This document shows positions 47,590 through 59,717 of a DNA stretch of 64,000 nucleotides, piece after piece. The notes under the pieces are model-generated. The model was not told the origin of the DNA and did no database searches. It was given only the letters and a program-made list of their open reading frames with translations. Numbering within the stretch: the stretch's first letter is position 1; each line of letters begins with the position of its first letter. The translations under genes were made by a program, and so were the position numbers. Source of the DNA: Megalonaias nervosa (lineage: Eukaryota; Mollusca; Bivalvia; Unionida; Unionidae); assembly GCA_016617855.1 (NCBI GenBank), contig JAECUM010001160.1, forward strand, positions 62,001 to 126,000, in the 5' to 3' direction.

Positions 47590-49190
47590 CACCACTCCCT
47601 CGATAACTCGTGCCCTGATAACTCGCGAACCCGCTTATAATGCAGGGTCAGGCATGGATCCCATTTTTTAAACCAGAAAATACCCCCAAAATTGATTCCT
47701 ATTTTTGAACTTGAAGAAAATCGCGATCAAAATTAGTAACGGAAACTTTGATATATCGCTCGTTTTATCGTCGAAAACAGTAGATAGGACCTGAAATTTT
47801 AATCAACATTATGAAATATCAAGTTTCATACAATTTTTTTACATTTTCTTTCCAAACGGTGGTACACTGCAATTAACGATATGTAAGGAAATTTTGATCA
47901 ATGAAAATGTCACTTACGCAGAGTGGAAGCAGTACTTTAATAAATAAATACCAATTAAATCATTTTTTTTTTAATCAATTGAAATTTATGTTCTAGTTCT
48001 ATCTTTTAGTTCCTTTTAAGTGTAATCATCATAAATACATGTCCTCTTGTAATTAAACGTAAAACGTGCCAATCTACCGTAGCAGCTATGTCCGCGAGCG
48101 TTTCTCTGAGAACCTAATTAGGTGCCGACAGTGCTTTGATAACTGATTTGCGGGAGTATTTGTTGTTTTGTTGCACAGAATTAAAAGCTGGCCTCCTTTG
48201 TGTTATCATGTTAATTATGTCTTTTGAATCAAATAAAGGAGCTGGAATAAAAGAAAAGTTAAAAGGCACGAAAATCCTACAAATTTAAAATCTAGCAGCC
48301 CTGGTCGTATGTTGGGTGAACTCACTTCATTTGATCAATCACTGTTATAAATGTTATTATGTATGTAACATAAACTACCTTAAATTAACAGACTCATTGG
48401 TAACTGTGATCACAGATAACCAAGTGAAATGAATACTTCGTAAAATAAAGAGCTTGGTTTCACAGATACGGACCATTGTGGGCAAGCGAGTTTCAGAGAA
48501 TTCTTCAACTGGCACTTAGAGATATCCTCAAGGATGATAAGAAATTTCATTATTACTTCCAATGAAATTATGACATCAATACTGTACTAACTGAATACAA
48601 AATTTGAGATTCGACGTAGACAATTGTCTCGCGAAATAAATTTCACGTTTTTACTGAACAATACAAAAACTGAGATTCGACATAGATGATTGTCTCACGA
48701 AATAAATTTCGCGTTTCTGAAGAAAAGGAATCTTGTTTGGCGGTGTATCGACAGTTAGTCTAGTTTCCCGCTCTTTTGACTCCTGATTTGGCAGGATACC
48801 ATTAAAAACCACCCCGGGAACCAGACTCATCAAGAACACAAAAAGCAGTGACGTAATACACAGATGTTTTGCGTACATGTGATGGTTATTGAAAGCAGTG
48901 GAACGATCTTTCACATGTTGGACATTTTGAAAATAAATGTTATTTAAACAGAATAGCGAACAACTTTATTAAAAAAAGCGCGTTATTAAAAATTATTATT
49001 GACGTGATTGTAAAATGAGCATTCAGTCATTAAACGGCCCAGTTCCCTACCACCACCACCCCCCGCTGTTTTCTCGATATCTAAGCGAATTGTTTCAACT
49101 TTTGGAGGTCCCTCGGTAACTTGCGCCCTCGCTTATAGTGCGGTCTATGTTTGTGGACCCCATTGTGCGTGAGTTATCGAGGGAGAGGTG
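47590..49190. mobile_element. 1.6-kb TA-flanked DNA transposon (pogo/Tigger-like), non-autonomous
   Basis: Terminal inverted repeats CACCACTCCCTCGATAACTC (left) and CACCTCTCCCTCGATAACTC (reverse complement of right) agree at 19 of 20 positions and are flanked by TA on both sides (47588-47589, 49191-49192). Sub-terminal blocks CGCTTATAATGC (left) and CGCTTATAGTGC (right) add internal symmetry. No transposase frame is present, so it is a deletion derivative or MITE. The right end lies directly before the CR1-like LINE, and a short open frame that starts at 49138 is a read-through from the TIR into the LINE. Confidence 0.82.
48605..48722. repeat. Tandem duplication of about 64 bp inside the DNA transposon
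   Basis: TGAGATTCGACGTAGACAAT and TGAGATTCGACATAGATGAT begin two units that both continue TTGTCTC-CGAAATAAATTTC-CGTTT. The unit carries AATAAA on the plus strand. Confidence 0.85.
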
Positions 49191-49194
49191 TATA

Positions 49195-51105
49195 AGGATT
49201 TCATATTATACTTTCTATCACTGTTATGAACAAGCTGAAAATATCAGAATCATGGGAACATATTTAAATACCAGCCTTGTAGGTTCCTTACTCAGCACAC
49301 TTAGCTCAACCTTTTCTGCATCATTCTCTGGCTTTAGTATGTCTGATATACCTGAAGTTCAGAGTCGCACAGATAATCCCATTCAGGAAGGTCATATACA
49401 GAGTGAAAATGAAAACAATGGTACAGATGATGATTTGAAGTTATCCAATATGGCTGACATTTATCCAGAATTCCTGAGGGTCAAACATAATATATACAGT
49501 GTTACTATGCATATAGATCCACAAAAGTTTGAGTTTGTAAAACAGATATTGGATTCAGAACCTTGCATGACTTCATGCAGTTCAAGTGTTCAAAATGGTA
49601 CTATCTACAGAACACAAGAGAAAAACACAGTGACAGCTACATTGTATAAAACAACATGTGTTCTACACATACAGGGGCTGAACTGTTTCACATGCTTAGA
49701 TCATATTATCTGTAAATGTAGACAGGATGAGAATACCCATGCTAAAGGCAGTTATATGCTGACATCTATACCAGTAACTAGATGTAGTACCAAACATGAA
49801 ACAGCTCCTAAAGTCTTTGACCTAGATGGCAATAAAATTAACACCATCCAGAGTGTCAGGCAATTACACACTCCATAAATCATGACCATTACAGTGATGG
49901 CTTAAACCATAATGATTTCTCCATGTATGTACATCGAAAAACAATTAGGAACTTGGAGGCCCAAATTGAAGAATTAAAACTACAGTTACATGCTATTAAG
50001 TCAGCACAGGGAAGGATTAATGAGCAAGATAACCTCATGTGAAACAGCAATTCAGACAGACTCCCAATTAGCAACAATGTCAGATGCTCAGACAAAGACA
50101 ATCCCAATACCAGCCAAGAGAAAATGTAAAATGACCATGCAAGTAACAACTGATACCCAAAGTAATCCTCCACTGCAAACAACAGTACCCCACTCTCAGT
50201 CATGTGTCACACCTGCAACAGCAATAAGTGTACACCCAAGGCCCTCAGCACCAACAACTGCAGTTCCCAGTGCTCAGACAAATGTGTCAACATCAGCTCG
50301 ATTAGCTCACACAGCTGAGACACCAATTTCAGCACCATTTCCTCCAAGAGATGTGTCTGGAATACAAACCAGTCCAACACATGAAATCACAAGCCAGAAA
50401 AGATAGGACTCTACTAATTGGCTCCTCAATATTTAAAAGTATAATACCAAGGAGACTTCTTAAAACAGATGTACAGACTCTAAGAGGTGCAAAAATTTAC
50501 AAAAATCATTGACAGAATAATGAATACTGACCTAACCAAATACAACCAAATTATTATTTTAGTAGGTGGAAATGATGCCAGTGATGGATGGTCACTAAAT
50601 CAAATCAGAACAGATTTTGAAAGTTTGCTGTATGCTGCTAGGTACTGCAGCCCAGATACATATAAAATAATGATATCAGGACTACCTCCTCGTGTGGACA
50701 CCAGGGTGAAAGAAATCAATGATCTGATAATTGACCTATGTGAAGACTTCAACCTACAGTACATTCCACAATACACATCTTTCTTTCTTCCAAACCAGGA
50801 TGTCAACCTAAGCCTCTTCATTTAAATAGAAAAGGAACCTCTCAACTACTGAGAAATATTAACATGTATGCCCCCATTTTCAGGCACTATAATAGAGAGT
50901 ACTGTCTCTACTATGGAGAAAATGGGCATGTGACACAGATATGCCATCATGGCGAACAGACTGAATGCTTTAGATGCCATAAATTTGGACACAAACAAAG
51001 ACTTTGTCAATCAATGTATTATGCACACTAGGAAGCTGGCAAAGAGGAGAATGCCAATGCTTCATTTATAACAAATCCAAATGTACCTAGTGAGACTCTT
51101 GACTC
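49195..51105 (+). pseudogene. CR1-like LINE ORF1: coiled coil, SGNH esterase, zinc knuckle
   Basis: Open to 49878, then in shifted frames. Residues from about 49940-50035 form a short coiled coil (RNLEAQIEELKLQLHAIKSA). The esterase part spans 50400-50860: a block I form DRTLLIGSSIF with the GSS nucleophile region, LVGGNDASD (block III GxND), and a catalytic-His block LHLNRKGT just after the 50821 frame break. A CCHC zinc knuckle pair follows at 50893-51018 (CLYYGENGHVTQICHH and CFRCHKFGHKQRLC). Esterase plus zinc knuckle in ORF1 is known for CR1-group LINEs. At least three frameshifts make it non-functional. The true start is unclear because the DNA transposon abuts it. Confidence 0.78.
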
Positions 51106-51321
51106 TTAACTATTCAATGGACACTACTGTAAATGCAAATGTTAACAGATTTTCTGGGTCTGTATGTGACTTTGAAGATGCCAATATATATGAACATTTC
51201 TGAAACCAAATCAAATGCTAACCACCTGATAATCTATTTCACTGTCAAGGCTACAAAAAACCATTATGCAGGGACAGAGAGGCAGCAGGGGGAGGTCTTG
51301 TTGTATACATTATGGAAAATG

Positions 51322-51652
51322 TGTGTGTGTGTGTGTGTGTGTGTGATTTGGATTTTTAACGTAGCTTTAACAATTTTTCTGTCATATCACTATGATGTCT
51401 GCAGTGTGGCAGTTTATAGTGAAGTCTAGCACTGGGGCATCATGCTGCAGATATGTGGCATGATGTCCCACCCAGTCACATTATCCTGACACCAGGCCGA
51501 CCAGTCCTAACACTAACCTCTTATTGCTGAGCGCCAAGCGAGGCAGCTGTTAGTACCATTTTTGTAAGTCTTTGGTATGACTTGGCCGGGGATTGAACCC
51601 ATGACCTCCTGCATCCGAGGCAGATGCTCTAACCACTAGGCCACCGGAGCGG
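51322..51652 (-). mobile_element. tRNA-derived SINE, family 2, copy 2, inserted in the LINE
   Basis: On the minus strand the head is CGGTGGCCTAGTGGTTAGAG (A box) and GGTTCAATCCCC (B box), a standard tRNA shape; the body follows and the element ends in (CA)n. It interrupts the LINE endonuclease and is flanked by TTATGGAAAATG (51310-51321) and TTACGGAAAATG (51653-51664), a 12-nt target duplication with one mismatch. It is clearly homologous to 16562-16855. Confidence 0.92.
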
Positions 51653-53298
51653 TTACGGAAAATGCAAATGCAAAAAGGTGGACATGACTTGGAGTCACAT
51701 GAAATTGAGAGTACATGTATCTGGTCCAAAATTTCTCAAAATAATGCAAAATCATTCCTAGTTGGTTTCATTTATAGGCCACTTTCCTCCAAGAAAGAAA
51801 CAATTATACTTGGCGATATAAAAAAGGCCTTCTCAATACTCAAATAAGGAACAACTGGATGGAATTTATTGACTCATTAGGCCTAGTCCAGCTGGTAAAT
51901 GAACCCACAAGGGCAACAGAAATATCAAGCACTCTTATTGATCACACTTATACCAACCTACCAGACAATGTGGCTTGTGTTAATGTACCGAATGTTGGTC
52001 TTAGTGACAAGAAAGGTTAAATGCAAGAGAAATAAGAAAAATACACAAAAAACTATCACTTACAGATCGTTCAAAAATTTTAATGAAGAACAATTTCTCA
52101 ATGATCTATATAAAGTTCCATGGAATATGATCCAAAATTTGGATGACATAGATGAAGCTCTGAGGGTGTGGACTGACTTATTTATGGATTTAGTCTCTAA
52201 GCATGCACCACTGCAAATACATCAAGTAAAGAATGAAATCCAACCTAACTGGCTTACTACTGAAATCCTAGATGCTATGAAAACACAAGACCAATTCAAG
52301 GCTATAGGAAACCATGCACAATATAAAGTATGGAGAAATAAAATAAAAAGTATGATTAAAAAAGCTAAAAAACCTTATTAACAATCATTGCTTGAAAACA
52401 AAAAGGGCAACACAAACTCCATTTGGAAAGTCTTCAGTTAACTCACTGGAGGAACACACAAAAATCAGACAAATAAAATTCACTCACTTCTGGTAAATGA
52501 CACCATAGTCACTGATGACACTGACATTGCAAATGTTTTCAATGATTTTTTCACCAACATTACCAGTGATAGAAAACAACTGAAAAAGTTCTTCTGCAGC
52601 AAAATCTCTAAGGAGGTATGTTTCTCTGTCCCACCAGTATAAAAAAACTTTGTTAAGAAATGTCTCGGTGAACTTGATACCAAGAAAGCTACAGGACTTG
52701 ATCAGACTGGTTCACGACTCATTAAATCTTCTGCCTCTGCTATTTTAGATAGCATAACATTCATAATCAATTTAAGTATTGCAACCTCATCTGTCCCCAA
52801 AATATGGAAAACTGTAAAAGTAATTCCTATTCACAAATCTGGTTCTAAGGATGATGCTGATAACTACCGGCCAATCTCAATACTACCAAACTTGTCAAAA
52901 TTGATTGAAAAACATGTCCATGACTCATTCATGTCATATTTAACCAAACACTTGCTGTTACACCCTAATCAATCAGGTTTTAGACAGAAACATTCATGTG
53001 AGACTGCCTTGATCTCCCTAACTGATAAATGGCTTCAAGCACTTGACCAAGGTAGAATAATAGGATCTGTATTTGTAGAGTTCAGGAAAGCTTTTGACAT
53101 GGTGGATCATGAAATCCTTTTAAAGAAACTAAAAATCTACCAATGTGATGAAAGCACAGTTAGATGGTTTACTTCATACTTAAGTGAGAGAATACAACAT
53201 GTTTATATAAATAATGTTCTGTCTGAACCTGGAACAATTAGATGTGGAGTACCTCAAGGCTCAATTCTAGGTCCAATACTATTTATTTTATTTATTAA

Positions 53299-53940
53299 CT
53301 CATTAACCCCTGGCGCCGCGTTTACACGGCAGGAGGTGGTAGCCTACTTCTGAGCTCTGTAGCATCAAGGTCATGTATGGCACAATAAAGTGGGTGGTAT
53401 TATAGAAAGGTAGACAGATGTAGCTTTACGATGATACCAATAATATGGATATTCTAGTTGCACTACAAAATACAGAGGGAAAAACGTAACTTTTTGGACC
53501 CGAGTTTTTTCCAGCCGAAATTCGCCCGAGGTCGGAATCCGATTTTGTGTCCGGATTTTAGACTTTTTGGCCTCAGATCTAAGACAGACCGGTCTGAACT
53601 GCACACAGACAGGTGAACCTTTGCAAAAAGTAGGATAAGATGGGCATTTAGAATAAAGAGAGGTCTCGACACGAAAATGATGGGTCCGTTAAGCAAAAAA
53701 AAAAAGAAAAAAAAGAAGTCCAGCTTTTACCCTTCTGCTCATGCTCAGGCGAAATAGCCAATGAAAAATGATATTTTTAACACAACTAGGCATTAGGTTA
53801 ACCTAAAATGTCTTGGAGGTCGATGTATTATTATGTATTCAGAAATAGATGTATTAGGATGTATTCAGAAATAGCCCCCAAAATGGGTTTCCTACTCGCA
53901 TTTCAGGCGAAAACGACAAAAACCTCCAGGGGTTAATGAG
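53299..53940. mobile_element. 642-bp TTAA-flanked MITE (piggyBac type) in the LINE
   Basis: Perfect 15-bp terminal inverted repeats CTCATTAACCCCTGG (53299-53313) and CCAGGGGTTAATGAG (53926-53940) lie between TTAA duplications (53295-53298 and 53941-53944). Removing the element and one TTAA restores an unbroken LINE frame reading FINDLP across the join, a conserved CR1 motif. TTAA with precise ends is the signature of piggyBac-type transposition. There is no transposase; the interior includes runs such as AAAAAAAAAGAAAAAAAAG near 53697. A second, inner TTAA in each TIR is part of the TIR, because using it would not restore the frame. Confidence 0.93.
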
Positions 53941-54894
53941 TTAATGACCTACCACTTGTACTAAGGGACTCAATATCATCTACAGATCTCTATGCAAATG
54001 ACACAACATTGTCAGACATCCAAAACACAAAGCATGAACTCGAAATTTCTTTACAGAATGCCCTAAACAAACTGGACAACTGGTGCACATGCAATGGCAT
54101 GGTGGTAAATACTGGTAAAACTAAAATATTACTTATCTCAACATGCAAAAAAGGACAAATCTTGACAGTGATGAACTATGCTTGACATGGAAGGATAAAA
54201 ATTTGCAAATGGTCTGTCATGATAGACTACTTGGTGTTTTGGTAGATAATAACCTATCATGGACTGAACATATCAAACATATCAGTAAAAAGTCAATTCA
54301 AGTTTATGGCTTCTCAGTAGGATAAGACACTTTCTCCCTGAAAGGCACAGAAAACTATTTTATAACAGTTACATACAACCCTATTTAGACTACTGTAATA
54401 CAGTATGGGGTAATTCAAATGATAAAAACATAGCAAAGCTGGCACATCTTCAAAAAAGAGCATTTGGGCTAATATCAATCCAGAAAGAAAGCAAGGAAAA
54501 TTTAGCTGGTAAGTTAAAAGTATTACCTATTAAAGACCGAATCCGTTTGAGAAAAGCCAAATTAATGTACAGGATATCCAATAATAGTGCTCCTGAATAT
54601 TTACAATCACTATTCCAGTATAGACTACCTGGCAATACTCCCCACCTGCGATCCATGTCTACCAAACAGTATACGATTCCCAAACCAAATAAGGAATTAA
54701 TTTTAAAAAGTTTAAAAAATACTCTGGAACATTGCTCTTGAATAGTATTCCAGTTAAGATTAGAAATGCCCACCCTATTTCCTTCTTCCAAACCCAATAT
54801 ATCCAGTGGCTTCAGAGATGCAGGTAAAATAAATTCCTTTGTATGAGGGCCTCAAGACAGATTAGTTCTTAGCTAACTGTGTTACCCTCTTTAA

Positions 54895-54921
54895 ATGAAG
54901 TCATTATTACTATTATTATTA
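54895..54921 (+). repeat. (ATT)n tail of the CR1-like LINE
   Basis: CATTATTACTATTATTATTAT ends the LINE about 70 bp after the ORF2 stop. CR1/L2-type LINEs usually end in such short tandem units, not poly(A). Confidence 0.75.
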
Positions 54922-55970
54922 TAAACAAAATGTCAACACGGTATTTTCAATCTTTTTTTTGCAAACGTAAATCTTCTTAGTTGAAATTATGTCCAATAAT
55001 TTAATTAATTTTTCGAAAAATACAAAGTGATATGTACGAAAAATTATGATACATTTAAATAATTATTATTTTGATAATTGGAGTGAGTACAAAAAAATTA
55101 AAGGGTACGAAAAAATACATGAAATACAGTAACATAATAATGATGGCTCTTACAGGTTCTATTTTACAACTAAAAACTTGAGGAGGGGGAGTATGTTCTG
55201 AGTATATATAGAATTTGAGGATGAAAAAGAACAACAGGGCTTGAAAATATGTGCAATTTTTTTATTTTTATGCATTCTGCAAAAATTTTGGCACACAATG
55301 TTTTTAGAAATTAGAGAAAATCTAGCAATGGCATACCCTTGGATGGACCTTGGATTTTCAACACATTCTATTGACTATGAGACTTTATACAGTATCAATA
55401 ATCTTGGTAAAATTTTAGTGAGAAAGAAACAGGTATGGAAATGATCTCTAAAAGGTGATATTGCAGTCACCAACTGGAAAAGGACAAAATATAAATCTTT
55501 GCCAGCTACAGGTATGGAACATAATAGACATTTAGAAAAGATATGTTCATACTATATTCTACTTATGTTAATGCACTAGACACATTAAGTGTACAAGATG
55601 ATCATCATATATAATTGCATCAGAATATGTTGAATGGTTCTTGAACTATGATGTTGACTGTCAGTCACCATACCTCAGTCCAAAGTGAAGTTTACATTAC
55701 CCTTTCATTCCCATTTTGATACCCTATGTATTGGTAGATGGCATATGTAGAATTTCCATGCTTGCACTAAATGCGATTAATTGACTGCAAATGTTTCAAT
55801 GAAATTTGTTGGACTGTCTTAACAATATGTTATTGCAATACTACTTTATCATGATGTAGACTACTATAATCCCATCAATTATCATATACTTGTAGGTGAC
55901 ATTAGATGGAGTCATCTACATGCCCTGCCAACCAAAATGAAGCCAGTGACTTCTCAGTAGCAAACAGCAC
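54922..55970. other. Intronic stretch, nothing recognised
   Basis: No domain or array was recognised. A frame at 55241-55444 (plus) has no features. Confidence 0.4.
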
Positions 55971-55974
55971 ACAT

Positions 55975-56945
55975 TAAAATACATGTGTGAATAATAGATA
56001 GATGGATAGACTGATGGACAAAAACTTTGAAACTGAAGAATTACTAGCAGTAAAAGGTACATCAAGACCACTGGTCTCTTATATGTATTAAATTTAACTG
56101 AGATGTTTTGAATGATTTTGGACTGTAAATGATGAACTGATTGATGCAAAACAAATGAACACATTAAAAATATTGAAACAAAACATCTGTTAATAGCAAA
56201 AAGCACATCTACAACATAAGTCTGTGAAACGTACAAAATTCATAGATATAGCTTACAAAGTTTAGTAGTTTGGCCCTGGAAACCAAAAATTGTTGATAAT
56301 GGATGGATGGATAGATGTGCACATACCATGTTTCATAGTAATATCTTTAGAATAACAAGTTCTGCTCCAGTGTGAATGATGGATGGTTGAAAATGTGAAA
56401 AATATTGAAAATGAGGAAATGAGAACAGCAAAACACATATTGACCACTAGACTAATATATGCACCAAATTTCATAGAGGCATCTTAATCAGATGTTTTAA
56501 TTTTTCCACAGAAATGAAAGTGTAGATACTTGATGCATGGAAGGACAGAAAAACTGATAAAAACAACAAAAATACTGAAATGAAGAACAGTGAGTAGCAA
56601 GAAGCAGACCACAAACTGAATGTGTAAGGCATCTAGACAATGACCTGATATGTAAGAAAGTTTATTGAGATATCTTTAACACTCTGAGAATTGTTCTCAA
56701 ACAAAAATGTTTAATGGATGGATGGAATGAACAAAACCATCACAAATACTGAAAATGAAGAATTGTGAACAAAAGTACAGCTTGACCACCGGTATAATAT
56801 ACTGAATATGTTTCATAAAGATATCATGAAAGAGTTATATTCCTGAAAACAAAATGTTCATGGCCAGACAGGCAGGCAGATCGACAGACAAAGTCTGATC
56901 AATAGCTCTTTCCCCTGGATAACATACCAGGGGGTTAACAAAAGT
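55975..56945. repeat. Degenerate tandem repeat, about 200-bp units with GGATGG motifs
   Basis: Phrases recur about every 180-250 bp: TGGATGGATAGA or relatives (near 55997, 56300, 56380, 56535, 56715, 56870 as CAGACAGGCAGGCAG), AAAATATTGAAAATGA, TTTCATAGAGGCATCTTAA or ATTGAGATATCTTTAAC, and GACCACTAG. Units are strongly diverged. Similar blocks that end in a GGATGG or GGACGG run before a CCAGGGGG block are common in molluscan DNA as far as I recall. Confidence 0.65.
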
Positions 56946-57605
56946 GCCTAATCATGCACTGCAAAGAAACTTCTTTATGGCAAGGGAAGATGGCCCAGTA
57001 CATGTCCTTCTTGATTAAAGATAATGCCAAATTTGTGTACAATGAAAAGAGAGTGCTTCAAAGCATTTGTCAAGATAAATGTCCCAAAAGTATGGTACAT
57101 GTAAAAGCTATCTTAATCAACAGACTCACACCAGGTAGGTACAGAATAATTTTAACCTGCTAGAAAAAAATAGAATCTTTGTATCTGCACAGAGAGAATC
57201 TATGTAAAAGTTGTAAATAACAGAAATGTTCCAGGCTCATATTAATGTCCAGATTTCAAAGTATTAAGTATGGTGTCCAGTTTTAACTTCAACTTCAAGA
57301 CTGGTACACTGCTCAATTAATGATTAGTGGTCTGAGTTTTTAAGGGTCATGGTATCTATATAAACTGAGGGTTAAATGACACAACAAATAAGGGGGTTGG
57401 GACATGGGGTGTCCTTATAGTTGCCCTGTTTAAAGCACTTGTCTTATATCCAATGGCCCCTTTCTATAAGGTGCCTTAGTGTAACACAGTCTATTTAATA
57501 AGACATGTGTGACCATAAATCACAATACATCATGTAACAGTAATACTATGAATAATGTACTTCAGTAAAGGTGGCAAGACAGTACACCTTTATGGAGCCT
57601 TCAGC
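56946..57605. other. Intronic stretch, nothing recognised
   Basis: No features were recognised before the minisatellite. Confidence 0.4.
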
Positions 57606-57611
57606 ATTATA

Positions 57612-58795
57612 GTGATCAGTCATTGTATATAATGGTGTCTGCAAGGTCAGGTAAATTCTCTGTATGTGAGGAGTCATTGTATATAATGGTGTCTGCAAGG
57701 TCAGGTTTCTCTGTATGTGAAGAGTCATTGTATATAATGGTGTCTGCAAGGTCAGGTAAATTCTCTGTATGTGAGGAGTCATTGTATATAATGCTGTCTG
57801 CAAGGTCAGGTTTCTCTGTATGTGATCAGTCATTGCATATAATGGTGTCTGCAAGGTCAGGTTTTTCTTTATGTGAGGAGTCATTGTATATAATGGTGTC
57901 TGCAAGGTCAGGTTTCTCTTAATGTGAGGAGTCATTGTATATAACGGTGTCTGCTAGGTCAGGTTTATCTTTATGTGAGGAGTCATTGTATATAATGGTG
58001 TCTGCTAGGTCAGGTTTCTCTTTATGTGAGGAGTCATTGTATATAATGGTGTTGGCTAGGTCAGGTTTCTCTGTACGTGAGGAGTCATTGTATGTAACGG
58101 TGTCTGCTAGGTCAGGTTTCTCTTTATGTGAGGAGTCAATGTATATAATGGTGTCTGCAAGGTCAGGTTTCTCTGTTGTGAGGAGTCATTGTATATAATG
58201 GTGTTGGCTAGGTCAGATTTCTCTGTATGTGAGGAGTCATTGTATATAATGGTGTTGGCTAAGTCAGGTTTCATTGTATGTGAGGAGTCATTGTATATAA
58301 TGGTGTCTGCAAGGTCAGGTTTCTCTTAATGTGAGGAGTCATTGTATATAATGGTGTCTGCAAGGTCAGGTTTATCTTTATGTGAGGAGTCATTGTATAT
58401 AATGGTGTCTGCTAGGTCAGGTTTCTCTTTATGTGAGGAGTCATTGTATATAATGGTGTTGGCTAGGTCAGGTTTCTCTGTATGTGAGGAGTCATTGTAT
58501 ATAATGGGGTCTGCAAGGTCAGGTTTCTCTGTATGTGAGGAGTCATTGTATATAATGGTGTCTGCAAGGTCAGGTTTATCTTTATGTGAGGAGTCATTGT
58601 ATATAATGGTGTCTGCTAGGTCAGGTTTCTCTTTATGTGAGGAGTCATTGTATATAATGGTGTTGGCTAGGTCAGGTTTCTCTGTATGTGAGGAGTCATT
58701 GTATATAATGGGGTCTGCAAGGTCAGGTTTCTCTGTATGTGAGGAGTCATTGTATATAATGGTGTCTGCTAGATCAGGTTTCACTGTATGTGGTC
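57612..58795. repeat. 51-bp minisatellite, about 23 units, partly in 204-bp higher-order repeat
   Basis: The unit is GGTGTCTGCAAGGTCAGGTT, TCTCTGTATGTGAGGAGTCA, TTGTATATAAT. Because 51 is a multiple of three, frames stay open on both strands for up to 179 codons; this is a by-product. From 58342 to 58749 a block of four unit variants (marked by TTTATC, CTAGG, GTTGG, GGGGTCTG) occurs twice in the same order, a 204-bp higher-order repeat. Unit order variation indicates unequal exchange. Confidence 0.97.
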
Positions 58796-59717
58796 TAAAT
58801 AAAATAATGCTGTCTGACATATTTAGCCTTCTCATTATCTTTTGAAGCATCTGGCTCAAATTCACAAGATGGGTCAGTGCAAATGTAACACAAATATGTT
58901 AAAGTTTGTAAAACTGGATTGCCAGATTGTTCCAATCTATTCATGCTGATCAAGGGAAACTTTTAACATCTTTTATAACAGTAGCAGACTCTAAATCAAT
59001 TACAACATACTCAGAATGTGAAATATAAACTACAAAACAAAATATCCAAACAACATGAAAGTGATGGCAAGGTCAAAGGAAAACACAAGTTTACTCATTC
59101 ACAACACTGAATGTCAGTCCTAGGATCATACCTTGAATACATGTTGATAGTTGCCATTCAAATCACTTTGGCTATTTATTAATCTAGGATTTTCTGTGAG
59201 TTTATGAATGACTGAATAATTTTTCATTCATAACCCCTCTCAGTCATTCCTACAGTCAGTTAAATTGTAATAACAGCCAAGATGGTCCAAATATTTTTGG
59301 GGGGGGGGTCACAGAGAAATTTCTGGCAAACAAAATGTATAATTTTTCTGTTACTGCTCTAACAAACATTTGAAGCATATTTTTGTCTCTCAGAAATAGC
59401 CTAGGTAGGTCCAAATGATGTTTATTGCATGAATTCGAGTATACATATGTACAGAGTTTATTAATTCCAAGTGTATACAAAGTATGATGAAATACAAAAC
59501 TTCTGGACAAGGGTAACATATTCATTACCATGATGCCAACATATAAAGAAAAAAAAAAATAAGCAAAATAAACCTGATTCTGAAATCGATACGTTTGGAT
59601 ACATTTTGAACATTACCAAACATCAACTGAACACACTGTGTCATATGACCTTTGATAATGCCATGATATTGTAATAAAATAGCAAAAAATGAAAAGGTCC
59701 ACTCTGGTTACAGTTAC
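58796..59717. other. Intronic stretch, nothing recognised
   Basis: A run of G at 59299-59308 and an A run at 59549-59560 only. Confidence 0.4.

Larger units (their letters stand above)
51130..54850 (+). pseudogene. CR1-like LINE ORF2: endonuclease and reverse transcriptase
   Basis: Endonuclease parts: GGGLVVYI before the SINE, then GFIYRPLSS, ILGDI, STLIDHTYTN after it. Reverse transcriptase from about 52650: KKATGLDQTGSRLI, NYRPISILPNLSKLIEK, NQSGFRQKHSCETAL, then VEFRKAFDMVDH, where the usual Asp two residues after V is replaced (VDLSKAFD in the family), and GVPQGSILGPILF. After a 642-bp inserted MITE the frame resumes with NDLPLVL and LYANDTT; the YADD box is changed to YAND, losing a catalytic Asp. 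The C-terminal end FFQTQYIQWLQRCR precedes the stop at about 54828. Several frameshifts and two insertions make it dead. Confidence 0.88.

Noticed and set aside
51588..51652. Candidate tRNA gene on the minus strand
   Set aside because: It is the head of a family-2 SINE with its own target duplication; not an independent tRNA gene.
53302..53934. Alternative MITE ends at the inner TTAA next to CCCCTGG
   Set aside because: Removing that inner segment would leave a frameshifted, stop-containing LINE; only the outer TTAA restores the conserved reading frame.
57546..58865. Frames of up to 179 codons on both strands (DLADTIIYNDSSH-type repeats)
   Set aside because: Product of the 51-bp minisatellite; open on both strands at once and without flanking coding sequence.
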